Shown here one piece after another: positions 1 through 9,976 of a stretch of DNA of 64,000 bases (position 1 is the first letter of the stretch; each line of letters begins with the position of its first letter). This DNA comes from Chrysopilus asiliformis. Its lineage: Eukaryota > Arthropoda > Insecta > Diptera > Rhagionidae. The stretch is from assembly GCA_964034945.1 (NCBI GenBank), contig OZ035961.1, positions 23,066,661 through 23,130,660 on the forward strand, given 5' to 3'. The notes below the pieces were generated by a model, which did no database searches, was not told the DNA's origin, and was given only the letters and a program-made list of their open reading frames with translations. The translations under genes and the position numbers were made by a program.

Positions 1-2065
1 TCTACATATCAAATATTAGATGAGGTGTTCTTTGACACCTTAAGTAGTATTTCCACTAAATGATATTTAGTAAAATTCAATTCTCAATTTTCAAGAAGAA
101 ATTTGACAAAATTTTGTTAGGAAAATATTTGATGGGTAACAAAAAAGGATTATGTGGGTTTCACGAAATATTTTCGATAGCTAAATCAAGTTATTGGTCT
201 CTAAAGTTTCGTGAGATATGGCATTAATCAAATTTTCTTAAAAATGGGTTAAAATATCGGAAAATTAAGCAAGTTATTTTAAGCCATTCATGGAAGTATT
301 CAACGTCTTCATTCGCCCCTTCCGTGAAGGGAGGGGGTAAACTGAATCCGGAGCTTGGTTTTTCTGTATGTAACTCTAACATACCCCCATCTCTAACATC
401 TCTAACTTACCCCCATTTAAGAGTAGACCGAGCGATGGGGGAGAAGGAGCGGTGGGGCGGAAGTCAATCCGAATCCGAATGCAGGAATTTATTGTCTTTT
501 TGTTAATTTTTGAAAACCATTTTCCGACGAAAAAAAAGGACCTCCATACTCTAGCCTATCTAATTTATAAGCAACTGAATTTTGTTGTCCTAGGTTTTGT
601 TCTCCTTACGCTTTTAGCCGGGCGAAGCTGGGAGCAAATTCTAGTAATAAAAATACTTTAAATAATAACAATGTTGTATATTTCACAATAATTTATTGAA
701 AAACAATACTTTTAAGCCATTGTTGCCGAACCGGTGAATGATCCCATGGGTGATGGGGGGTTGCGACGTGCTCCCAGATTTTTTCCTTATAATAACATCA
801 AAATTTTGTAAAAAATAAAATCTTAGTAAACTCGGGCCAGGTGAAAATTCAGTTTTTTTTTCTTACAGCCCAATAGAAATGCCATCAAAAAAAATTTGAA
901 TTTAACATCTCGAATGCTACCCCAGCCTTATGTAAACATCAAGGATTATCTTTCTCCAACATTTGATCCAAATAGAAGATAGGATATCATAGAACATCGT
1001 ATCCTTGTAAGATTAAGGCAATCTTGTCCTTCCTTTCAACCTAGCTTTCGATTCTACGCTTCACTTGAAATGTGCTCGAGAGCATTTTCCATTTTCCCTT
1101 AGTCTCTATTTTTCCACCATTGACGAAGATTTTCTCGATTTTTACTTTCATTTATCATAAAAAACCCGCATGGATATTGCGAAATTTGTGATTCGGTTTA
1201 GGTAGAAGATAGACTGAGTTTTCCCAGGCCATCCGGAAATAATATCCATGGGAAGCGCGGAGTGGTTCGATTTTTTTTTGTGTATATTGATATGAGAATG
1301 TTTTGTAGGGCCATCGCCAAAAAAGTATAGTCCTAAAAATTGATTGAAAGTAAATAAGAGAAGCCTAACAGCTCGTTTTAGTACCGCACGAAAAGCACTT
1401 TTATGGACTTTTTGTGCTTGCTTTTGGGGGTTTTGCAATTATTGTAAGCGAAATTGGTTTTCCCGACACACCGTTTTTGTTTCGACTATTTTCGTTTTTT
1501 CATCAATTCTTTCCTGCTCTATGAAAAAATTATTTCTATTCCACACTTTGATATTATTCTATTTGCTCGTAATTATTGAATAATTTATTCATAATTTTCG
1601 ACCCAAATTAAACGTATAGGAATCGGTTTACATTTCCAATCAGAAAACAAACAAACTCCAACGCACCGCAGACACAGATAAAATCACTTTGATAATTTTC
1701 CCATTAAGTGAAACAATTAAAAGTTTGGTTCCTTCAATGAGATTTTTTTTTTAATTTCCTGTGGTTAATTTTTTTTTTATACTTTTCACGCACAAATGAA
1801 CTTTATTCCTCATCAATAAACGCCAATAACAGCGTATAAAATTTAACACCATTTGCTATTATTCTGAAATAAAATTATTTCAATATTCAGTTCATTGATT
1901 AATGACTGTGAGAATCGTCAATTTGCATATTAATTAAGCGATTTAGTAGAATTTAAATAGAATCGCACACACATTTTATTAAAAAATCTGACTTGCCTAT
2001 GCGTCATTGCCGAGTTAAAGTCTTTTGCACAAATTTTTTTGCATCGAAAAACAAAAAAAAATATG
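1..2065. other. AT-rich non-coding sequence
   Basis: No coding exon, RNA gene or clear mobile element is visible. The longest open frames are 60 to 96 codons, with no recognisable motif and with homopolymer-rich composition, as expected by chance in AT-rich DNA. It lies upstream of the receptor exons and is probably intronic, because the first visible receptor exon begins at 14997 and earlier exons must lie further left. Confidence 0.6.
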
Positions 2066-2440
2066 AAATTCCAACATCAGATTCGTGATCAGCGACCCCG
2101 AAAACCTTCTAAAGCCAGTTTTTCTCGAAAAAAAGAAAAAAAGGACATTTGCGTTATCCTTATAGGACCTCCCGTCACGAATTTTAAAATTCTAGCACGA
2201 GATTCGTAATCAGCGGCCGCAAAAACCCCCTAAAGCAAGTTTTTTTCGAGAAAATATTGGAAAAAGGATATTTGCGTTATTCTTACAGGACCTTCCGTTT
2301 CGAATTTTTAAATTCCAAAACAAAATTCGTGATCAACGACCCCAAAAATCCCCTATGGCCAGTTTTTCAGAGAAAAATTGGAAAAAAGATATTGGCCTCA
2401 TCCTTACAGGACCATCTGTTTCAAATTTTATAAAGCCGTT
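2066..2440. repeat. Three-unit ~121-bp tandem repeat (family F)
   Basis: Three degenerate units begin at about 2081, 2202 and 2324, each with the core ATTCGTGATCAGCGACCCC or a close variant, followed by a CCTAAAGCCAGTTTTTCTCG-like block and a GGACATTTGCGTTATCCTTA-like block. Related single units are recognisable in opposite orientation near 41110-41370 and in the same orientation near 54060-54160, so this is a dispersed family that is locally tandem. No coding potential. Confidence 0.8.
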
Positions 2441-3162
2441 TCTTAGCGAGCACCTAAAAAATAAGACGAATATGTGTGCAAAATTTCATGTCTATCGGTT
2501 TTGTGGTTCGGGAGATACCATTTGGCTTTTATAAATTGGAGGGGGAAAAAGCCTATAAAGAACTTTCAAGGTACTGTTTATAACATTTGTCGGGCAACTT
2601 CCTCTACATCTCGTATTTTCACGATTTTTTATTTGGAATTTATCACACGTCCGCAGAGAAATTCTGTCAAAAATGCGCCGCAGGCGAACCTTTCTCTTTA
2701 ACTTACTTAAAAAAATGAATCGAAAAAATTAATTTTTTGTGATTTTTTTGGTGGCTAAAAGACTTGCTAATGTTGGGACTTAATTGTGACATCTCAGAGA
2801 ACTGTTTCAAGGACAAAAAATGAAACAGCTAAATGACCTTTTCAGAAAATAGAAACATCTAAAGGACAAGACTTATTATGACAAAAAACGAAAAAACGCT
2901 ACAATCGATTTCCGATATTGGCCTGCCGCAATAGCGGCCGAAGTCCTTCTGTTTTGCATTCCAATTATCTTTACGTCCTGATGAACACGATCTTGTTAAA
3001 AAAAAAATATTGGTACTAAACATATTTTTGTTTGACCTTAAATACAAAAAACTTTACACGAGAATATTTTTAGGACTAAACTGCTTAGTAAAAAATTCAC
3101 TCTAAAGGCTGCACATATTTTATTTACCGCAAAATCCCAACATTTTTCACAATGGTTCATCA
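2441..3162. other. AT-rich non-coding sequence
   Basis: No gene seen. The sequence GCGCCGCAGGCGAACCT near 2673 resembles, in reverse complement, the GC-rich cores of dispersed family G (see 11825). It ends at the target site of the LTR element; the 6-bp duplication TATTAT is at 3163-3168. Confidence 0.5.
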
Positions 3163-3168
3163 TATTAT

Positions 3169-3440
3169 AATAAATAATTTGGAAGACACAGGAATACCTT
3201 ACTGAATGCCGCTTCGTTGGTAGACCCGCCGTTGCGCCCCACACCTGATGACCTCTGAAGCTTAGGGTTAGTGTTCTTCTACCATGTGAGGCTCCTTTCT
3301 TATCCTCGATCTCTCACAGACTAACGCTTCAATTGCCTCAGGCCGCAACGACGGGCCACCCTCACCCGGACACTGTAATCAGTGCTACCAGGCGGGCAGT
3401 TTCTCCTATCTTTTGAATCGGGGATTTCAAACTCTTACAA
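3169..3440 (-). repeat. 3' LTR of the gag-only retrotransposon
   Basis: This copy is identical over 272 bases to 5555-5826. In element orientation it begins TTGTAAGAGTTTG and ends ATTATTTATT. Together with the other copy it exactly brackets the element, and TATTAT adjoins it on the outside. Confidence 0.9.
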
Positions 3441-3557
3441 CTCGGCCGTCCTGCGGGCTCACTGTCCCAGTGACGCCAGACGCCGTTTACACTCACATAA
3501 CATGGTCGTTAGAGGCCACCATTATTGTTACATGATCCCTTTTTTTTTTTACTTATC

Positions 3558-3757
3558 TCATCATCTCATATAATTCGGATGGACCGATCAGAAGAATCAA
3601 AATCAATTGTTCGTCCATCATTGCTGCACATTCACAGCGCCAACTACTCTCTCTTCATCATTATCTCATACAATCATGATGGACCGATCAGAAGAATCAA
3701 AATCAATTGCTCTGCCATCATTACTGTACATGCACAGCGCCAACTAGTCACCGGGAA
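3558..3757. repeat. 100-bp tandem duplication inside the LTR element
   Basis: Two units at a spacing of 100 bases share GGACCGATCAGAAGAATCAA (3581 and 3681) and CAGCGCCAACTA further on, with a few substitutions. The duplication sits between gag and the 3' LTR in element orientation, in the place where pol would be in a complete element. A 110-codon plus-strand frame over it looks fortuitous. Confidence 0.75.
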
Positions 3758-4239
3758 GGAAACCCAGAGTCTAGCGACCTTCTCTTCTATCCTAGTGACC
3801 ATAAGTCACTCATGCCGACTCATAGTTGATAACCAATTCAAAAATAAGAAAATTTAGAAGACTTCCTTACCAGTTACACTCGGTGAGATATTGGATTATC
3901 GTTGGGGGTGCCTCGGTGGGCTGCCAATCGCGGCTGACGTAACGAAGATATGTCTATTCTTAATTCTTATGAAATTTGAGGATGGATTGTAATGAATAAT
4001 TTTTCTTAATTCTATGATTCCCTTTTTTTTTTTAATCAATTTTTAGTTAAATTCTTAAATTCAATTCTTCATCTTGCAAAGTGTATAATACAAAAAAAAA
4101 ACTTCTTTTGAAAACCTTTAAAAATACTCATTGATGGTTGAGGAACAGTTTGATATAAAAAAAAAATTAACAGAAAATAAATTAAAATGCATTCGGAAGA
4201 AAACTACGAATGACCGCTGTTTCTTACTTGGTGTTTGTT

Positions 4240-4872
4240 TCAGTCAGCTCGTCGTAAATTTAAAGATTCATATGCTTTTATCCGTCTCAGGATCTCAATA
4301 GGATCGGAGCAAGGCAAAACCGTTAAGATGTTTTGAAGTTCTTTATCATTGAGACCGGATATGATATATTTAATGGTTATTTCATTACTTAAATTTATCG
4401 ACTTGGCTAAGGCAACCTTTTCATAAAAATAGGTCTCTACGATTTCACCACGAGTTTTTTTTCGTGCCGCTAATTTTGCGTGAATCGTTGCTTCATCAAC
4501 AATCGACGGAAAACCAGATATAATTTCAGTTTTGAAGGACTCCCAGTCTGAAAAGCTACCGTGTTTCGTTTGGAGCCAGAATTTTGCCGCACCCGACAGT
4601 CGGAGACTCGCATAAAACAACGCGGTTTGATCATCCCAGAAATAGACAGTTTTTAAACGATCCACCAGAGCTACCCATTGTACAACACCGAGACTATTAT
4701 GAGACCCCGGAATTAACTCGGGAATCAATGTTTTAATTTCCTCAACTCCTAAGCGAAACCCTTGTGCAACATGAACGGCCGTTGAAGACGACGCGGACTG
4801 TATTATGGGACTGAGACTGTCCCCGGGATTCGCCCGTTTACGTCTACCCCGCGTTCCTATTCCATCTCCCAT
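4240..4872 (-). CDS. Retrotransposon gag-like protein
   Basis: The 210-residue frame starts at the ATG at 4872 and ends at 4240. It resembles retrotransposon Gag proteins: a basic, disordered start (MGDGIGTRGRRKRANPGD), then a helical capsid-like segment around residues 55-200 with the typical order of a tryptophan-containing region (VQWVALVDRL), an ALFYASLRLSGAAKFWLQT-like block, a DWESFKTEII block and a late ISGLNDKELQNILTVLP-like block. In the family this protein forms the particle that packages element RNA. No CCHC zinc knuckle is visible, so it is either short or a type without one. It is the only long frame between the LTRs and is uninterrupted, which fits the young age implied by identical LTRs. 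Assignment rests on pattern recognition, not a search. Confidence 0.78.
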   Translation of the reverse strand: MGDGIGTRGRRKRANPGDSLSPIIQSASSSTAVHVAQGFRLGVEEIKTLIPELIPGSHNSLGVVQWVALVDRLKTVYFWDDQTALFYASLRLSGAAKFWLQTKHGSFSDWESFKTEIISGFPSIVDEATIHAKLAARKKTRGEIVETYFYEKVALAKSINLSNEITIKYIISGLNDKELQNILTVLPCSDPIEILRRIKAYESLNLRRAD

Positions 4873-5527
4873 CTTGAGTTTAACAATATATTCGGAAATT
4901 TATGTAACAAAAATGATTTCACTTATATTCGGCAATTTATGCTAAAAAAAAAAGATTCTAAACAAAAGAAAAAAAAAAACAGGACTTAACTAAATCCCTC
5001 GCTGGGCAGCAGCCACCCCGTATTCGTTCCGTGTATGACAACTGGTATTTTCGCCTTTCACACTTTTCTGATTTCACGTTTTATTTATGCTAACTTATTT
5101 AGCGATTTTATTTAACGATTTTATCTAAATGTTTTTTTTTTTTATAACACGATTTCACAAGCGTCCTCTCAGCCTTCACACTGGATCTTGAATGCGAAAT
5201 CAAGAGAAAAATCCAGTCACACCAGCGTACTTAAAAAAAAACAATAGAACACTGTTAGACACAGTTGTACAGTGATTCTCCTCTCTCGCCTGCCGGCTAC
5301 GCTGTGTAAAAGAATTCGCAAAGCGCATGTATGCGTGTAGCGATACTTTCATGTTATGCGCAACGAATTTAATGCCGGACTCGAGTGCAAAATCCACTCA
5401 AGTCGTTTGGTATTCCTTCTTCGCTCACGGATAAAGCACACTGGCTGTGTTTATATGTGTGAGGTCAACAACGAACAAAATGGCGACGGCCTGCTATGCA
5501 TTCAAACCCATGAAGAACCGATAAATA

Positions 5528-5546
5528 GGGTTCCATTCCACTTCTG
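5528..5546 (-). other. Possible primer-binding site of the LTR element
   Basis: About eight bases inside the 5' LTR, the minus strand reads CAGAAGTGGAATGGAACCC. This looks like the complement of a tRNA acceptor and T-arm end of the leucine or serine type, with mismatches in the middle. The offset from the LTR and the mismatches make it tentative. Confidence 0.3.
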
Positions 5547-5554
5547 AAAAATAA

Positions 5555-5826
5555 AATAAATAATTTGGAAGACACAGGAATACCTTACTGAATGCCGCTT
5601 CGTTGGTAGACCCGCCGTTGCGCCCCACACCTGATGACCTCTGAAGCTTAGGGTTAGTGTTCTTCTACCATGTGAGGCTCCTTTCTTATCCTCGATCTCT
5701 CACAGACTAACGCTTCAATTGCCTCAGGCCGCAACGACGGGCCACCCTCACCCGGACACTGTAATCAGTGCTACCAGGCGGGCAGTTTCTCCTATCTTTT
5801 GAATCGGGGATTTCAAACTCTTACAA
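5555..5826 (-). repeat. 5' LTR of the gag-only retrotransposon
   Basis: Identical to 3169-3440. In element orientation it lies upstream of gag and would carry promoter and polyadenylation signals. The outer flank is TATTAT, the second copy of the target duplication. Confidence 0.9.
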
Positions 5827-5832
5827 TATTAT

Positions 5833-6986
5833 TTATTAGCAAAAGGATCGCTATAGAACATCTCCCAATTCCGCAAAAGAGAAAAAAAAATGCAATTTGC
5901 AATGGAGTTAATATCTTTTCTGTTTAATATTTTCTAAGCACACTATTGGCTCACAGAAATTCTTCTCAAAATAAATATTCCCATGGAATTTTCTCGTTTT
6001 TATGATTTTGTTGGAAATTTAATGCAAAATAACCTTTGATAAAATCTAATCCAATAAAGAACTCAACCTCTATATGTGCGTAAAACTAGAAAAAAACACT
6101 AACGAAAAAACCCAAAAGCGGTTTCCCAAAGACATGTCGACAAAGAAAGAAAAAATGTAAATTTCCGTCTCCAAAAAGGATAAATAACATATTCTTTGCA
6201 TGGATAACATTTCCTGCTGTAGGCTTAAACTAATTCAGTTCCTGCCCAGATGTATGTAAATTTCAAGAAGGTGAAACCAAACAATGGCCCTTTCGAATGA
6301 TTGAATTACCTAGAATTTTAATGTATCCACACCTTGTAACAAGCATCTAATTTATCATTCAGTAAAGTTCACATTTCAGCCAGTCAATTTAAAATAAGAT
6401 CCAGGATAGGTCGAAGCCCTCAAGACGAAATTCCGCAAAATGAACTAATGCAGACTTTCCCATTTCCTTTTTGTCCGTACGAGAACCCACTTCTGAGTAT
6501 TGTCCAAATGTGAGTTGTGCCCCACTTTCGAGTAAAACAAGAAAAACCCAAGAAACCCGAATCATTTCTATCTCAAGCTTATTTTATTGCATATTTTTAG
6601 AATTTTCACGTTTGACATATTTTAGCATATTTACATATTTACGGAAATTCTCAATTTCAATTGTTATCCACATATGGAATACTAAAAAAAAGGAAATTGT
6701 TTCATGTCTTCTGCATATGCGATCAAAATATGGATATTTATTTCGGATCTCTCTCAGCTTTTTAAACGTTTTTTTTTAATTTTTACTTTTCGATTGTGCG
6801 GTATAAGTTAGCAAGACTTGTGATTGTCAGTTTTCGAAAGGAGGAACCGGAAAAATTTTTGAAAGTTATTTGTATACAAGGTGTATCGTCGTAACTAAGT
6901 GTCTCAACATACGCGAGTCAATTCTAAAAAGCGTCCTGATCAAGGTTTTCCAAGATACCTCCCACTCAAATTATTCCATCACCCCC
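5833..6986. other. AT-rich non-coding sequence
   Basis: No gene is supported. The longest open frame (102 codons, 6471-6779) has low-complexity hydrophobic composition and no family resemblance. No terminal repeats were recognised until family A begins near 6987. Confidence 0.5.
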
Positions 6987-7482
6987 TTTTTATACCCGTA
7001 TGGTGAAACCAAAGGGTATATTAACTTTGCCTTACCGTTTGTAACGCCAAGATCCCGTCATCACACAAAAAAATGAATTACACCAGTGTGTTTAGAATGA
7101 TGAAAAAAGTTGAATTTAGCATGTCCGTCCGTCCGTCCGTCTGTCCGTCCGTCCGTCCGTCTGTGGCGCGGATTGCGGGCGCACGGATTGAGCTAGATAC
7201 TTGAAATTTTGCGCAGATTGGTTTTTCGTAAAATGCAAGGCTAAGTTAGTTAATGGGCAAAAATGGTGAATATCTCAAAAACGGTGCATCTTATCAAAAA
7301 AGTCCAAGAACGATTCTACATAAAACTCCCATACATCAAAATCCGATTGGAATAAATTTTAAAAAATCTTATTGGAAAATCTGACTTCAAAGTGGAATTT
7401 TGATACAACTGTTCGCCGTTCACTTAAATCACCATACGGGTTTTCAATAATTGCCAAATTGGCAATTATAGCTTTTGTTATG
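6987..7482 (+). repeat. Dispersed repeat family A, copy 1
   Basis: A ~500-bp unit begins TTTTTATACCCGTATGGTGA and ends near GGCAATTATAGCTTTTGTTA. An inverted copy is present at 53395-53913 with matching ends and interior, including GATCCCGTCATCACACA, the GTCCGTCCGTCC run and GCGGATTGCGGGCGCACGGA. A short piece of the family start recurs at 60185-60256. No protein is encoded. The ATACCCGTATGG...CCATACGGGT ends form a short terminal inversion, suggesting a non-autonomous element. Confidence 0.8.
7123..7163 (+). repeat. (GTCC)n simple repeat inside family A
   Basis: A run of GTCCGTCC tetramers is interrupted by CTGTC. A shorter run at the same place in the inverted copy (53761-53780) shows that it belongs to the repeat family. 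Confidence 0.9.
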
Positions 7483-8171
7483 CTTTAGGTTGAAAATTTA
7501 AGTAGGTGGATTCACAGAAATCTCAATTACTTTGGTCAGATACGGATACTGCCTAGAAAGAGGACATCATGGCCTTTCCAACCAATGGCCTTTTCAACCA
7601 ATGACCTTGGTACCAATTATGAACAAATCCGTTAATAAGTAAGTAAATAGTGGGCCTTCAAATATAAAATTTAAAAAAACTGTCGAAAATCAAAACTTTT
7701 GTACTTCTTACTCAAAAAGTTCCGTTATATCGATGTAATTTTTATTTTGTGAAAAGAGAACTTTCAAACAAAAAAATGTACGCTCATATCTAAAGTAGTT
7801 CCAAAGTTATTAATGTTTCTGTGGTAAAAATTGAGGAACACTCCATAGGATCGGCTCTCCGCATAAAACCGAGAATTTTCATACATCCTTAAAGCCCAAC
7901 TATAATGTGCATAAGCTAACTTAAGTCAACTAATGCAATGGTACGACAACACGAAAATTATATACTCAAACCATAATGGGACGACGCGACTTTCGTTAAG
8001 TTACATTTCGGTTTCATTGAACTTAAGCAAAGCGACTGGGAGCGCTCGCACATACGGAAAAGTGAAAGAGACAGAACAAGACAATTTGTCAAAAGTCATG
8101 TCGGAAGAAATTGTGAATAGTTTTTGCGATATTTTAATAGAAAATGTTAGAGACCACAATTGCTTATTAAT

Positions 8172-8411
8172 AAAAAAAACTTTTTTAAAAAAAGTAAAAA
8201 AAACCGACTTAAAAATGCACTAAAAAGGAAAAAATAATTTTTTTTTGGAAGTTGGTGCCAAAATAGAAACAAACAATTTGCCCTCTTTTATTGTACAATC
8301 TAAAAATGCACTTGTTTCTATTTTGGCACCAACTTCCAAAAAAAAATTATTTTTTCCTTTTTAGTGCATTTTTAAGTCGGTTTTTTTTACTTTTTTTAAA
8401 AAAGTTTTTTA
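8172..8411. repeat. Near-perfect long hairpin, ~99-bp arms
   Basis: The arms 8172-8270 and 8314-8411 are inverted copies with very few mismatches, separated by a 43-base loop. Arm landmarks are AAACCGACTTAAAAATGCAC, GGAAAAAATAATTTTTTTTT and GAAGTTGGTGCCAAAATAGA. Such near-perfect arms suggest a young foldback or MITE, or a replication product. A transcript would fold into a long double-stranded RNA. Confidence 0.92.
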
Positions 8412-8457
8412 TTTTATAATTTTTAGTGACTTTTGGTACATACATATTATATAGATA

Positions 8458-8484
8458 TATTTAATGTTAGGAAATGGGTAGAGC
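8458..8484. repeat. 27-bp target-site duplication, left copy
   Basis: The sequence from 8458 (TATTTAATGTTAGGAAATGG and onward to GTAGAGC) is repeated exactly at 8776-8802, flanking the segment 8485-8775. Confidence 0.88.
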
Positions 8485-8775
8485 TGCGGCCCGCGTGCGA
8501 AAACGGCGTTACGAATCGATAGCCTTCAACCCCCTTAGTGACACTGGAAAGTTTCATTAAGATCGGACCACCGAATTCGAAGATACCAGGCGAGGGGTGT
8601 CGAAGGGGAATTTTCTCAGAGGGGATACCTATCTAGATCGTATTTTTGTCCCCGAAAATCCCTAACACCCAAGTTTCATGAAAATCGTTAGGCCTGTTTT
8701 CGAGATCCATTGTGCAGACAGACAGACTGACAGACAGAAGGACGACAGTCCTCGTATTATATTATAGGATATACC
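8485..8775 (+). mobile_element. Short retroposon (SINE-like or truncated LINE) with long target duplication
   Basis: The 291-bp segment lies exactly between two perfect 27-bp direct repeats. Long target duplications are typical of non-LTR retrotransposition. It starts TGCGGCCCGCGTGCG, contains GACAGACAGACTGACAGACA and ends in an AT-rich tail (CTCGTATTATATTATAGGAT). It has no coding frame of note. It is inserted inside the TTAA-flanked element and is therefore younger than it. I cannot say whether it is a SINE or a truncated LINE. Confidence 0.72.
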
Positions 8776-8802
8776 TATTTAATGTTAGGAAATGGGTAGA
8801 GC
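8776..8802. repeat. 27-bp target-site duplication, right copy
   Basis: Exact copy of 8458-8484, lying directly after the AT-rich 3' tail of the retroposon. Confidence 0.88.
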
Positions 8803-9040
8803 AAAACTTTGATCGTTCCAAACAGCGAATTTTTAGGGATGGCAACAGTAAGTTGTAAACTAAATTTTAGAGGTCGACAGCAAAAATTTTGGGGGTCGTC
8901 ACCAACATTTTTTAGATCGACAGAAGCCTTTTGTTAACCTTACAGACTTCTAAACATTAGAATTGGATTAGGCGACCCTAAAAACCCCCATATGTGTTTG
9001 TTTTTTATCTGGAAAATTTGAGGGTTGAAGGATTCGCTGC

Positions 9041-9610
9041 CCCCCAAAATATACGCATAAAAATTTTCAGACCGATCGGACCATCCGATTAGGGGACAGG
9101 AGAGGGGTTAAGAAGCGAAAGGGGTAGGGGAAAATAGATAAGGGGAAAACACTAGCCATCCCCCAAAATGTGAGCATACAAATTTTCAGCTCGATCGAAC
9201 CATCCGATTGGGAGTTGACAGGGGAGGGGTTAAGAAGCGAAAGGGGTAGGGGAAAATAGATAAGGGGAAAACACTAGCCGTCCCCCAAAAAGGTACGCAT
9301 ACAAATTTTCGGACCGATCGGACCATCCGATTGGGAGTTGACAGGGGAGGGGTTAAGAAGCGAAAGGGGTAGGGGAAAATATATAAGGGGAAAATATATA
9401 AGGGGAAAACACTAGCCGTCCCCCAAAAAGGTACGCATACAAACTTTCAGACCGATCGGACCATCCGATTGGGAGTTGACAGGGGAGGGGTTAAGAAGCG
9501 AAAGGGGTAGGGGAAAATAGATAAGGGGAAAACACTAGCCGTCCCCCAAAATGTACGCATACAAATTTTCAGATCGATCGGACCATCCGATTGGGAGTTG
9601 ACAGGGGAGG
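9041..9610. repeat. Minisatellite, five units of ~120 bp
   Basis: Units start at about 9041, 9160, 9282, 9420 and 9543 with CCCCCAAAATGTACGCATAC or variants, followed by GACCGATCGGACCATCCGAT and AGGGGTTAAGAAGCGAAAGG. The third unit is longer because a 15-bp piece (AAAATATATAAGGGG) is duplicated inside it. The last unit is truncated and runs into AGGGGAAGGCCGGGAAACG. The array is more GC-rich than its surroundings. It has no coding potential. Confidence 0.92.
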
Positions 9611-9740
9611 GGAAGGCCGGGAAACGTCGGAGAGAGGGGAAATTAAAATGGGACCAACTAGGGAGTGAACTCTGTCATCCACCAACGTTTCAACAAAATC
9701 CATGCAACGGCACCCAAGTACTGCGTGAACATACAGATAT

Positions 9741-9764
9741 AAAATAAATAAATAAATAAATAAA
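9741..9764 (+). repeat. (TAAA)n tail
   Basis: A TAAA tetramer run of about six units follows a unique segment ending GTGAACATACAGATAT. TAAA-type tails are common 3' ends of RTE-like LINEs or SINEs, so 9611-9764 may be a retroposon 3' end; this is inference. Confidence 0.6.
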
Positions 9765-9976
9765 GTTGGACCAAAACGAATTGATAACCTCCTCCTTTTT
9801 TGGAAGTCGGTTAAAAAAGTAATTCGCAGTATTTCAACAAGTACGATGACGTTTCAACATATGGATGTCATATTTTGACAAGACCTTATTCCTTTAAGTT
9901 CATTATGGCTTGCTTAAATTTCGTTGACTTTTGAAATTTGCTTAAGTCAGCTTATGCACATTATAGTTGGGCCTTA

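Larger units (their letters stand above)
3169..5826 (-). mobile_element. Gag-only LTR retrotransposon (Ty3/gypsy-like, non-autonomous)
   Basis: A 2658-bp element on the minus strand is bounded by two identical 272-bp direct repeats (3169-3440 and 5555-5826) and flanked by a direct TATTAT duplication (3163-3168 and 5827-5832). The internal part has one long reading frame, a gag-like protein (4240-4872, minus). No protease, reverse transcriptase, RNase H or integrase is present, so any movement would need enzymes from a relative elsewhere. Element orientation follows from gag. Identical LTRs and an intact target duplication indicate a recent insertion. The LTR ends are not TG...CA, as known for some insect gypsy-class elements; the class call is inference from gag and LTR structure. 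Confidence 0.88.
7893..9973. mobile_element. TTAA-flanked DNA transposon remnant with nested insertions
   Basis: The ends are inverted repeats of about 36 bases with few mismatches (left AGCCCAACTATAATGTGCAT, right end the reverse complement of GGCCCAACTATAATGTGCAT), each directly next to TTAA (7889-7892 and 9974-9977). Duplication of TTAA is the signature of piggyBac-type insertion. No transposase is present. The 2081-bp interior contains a 100-bp-arm hairpin (8172-8411), a retroposon with its own target duplication (8485-8775), a 120-bp minisatellite (9041-9610) and a TAAA-rich tail (9741-9764), so later insertions account for much of its length. Superfamily is inference from the TTAA alone. 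Confidence 0.75.

Noticed and set aside
3525..3857. 110-codon plus-strand frame inside the LTR element
   Set aside because: It is antisense to gag orientation, spans the 100-bp tandem duplication and has no recognisable domain.
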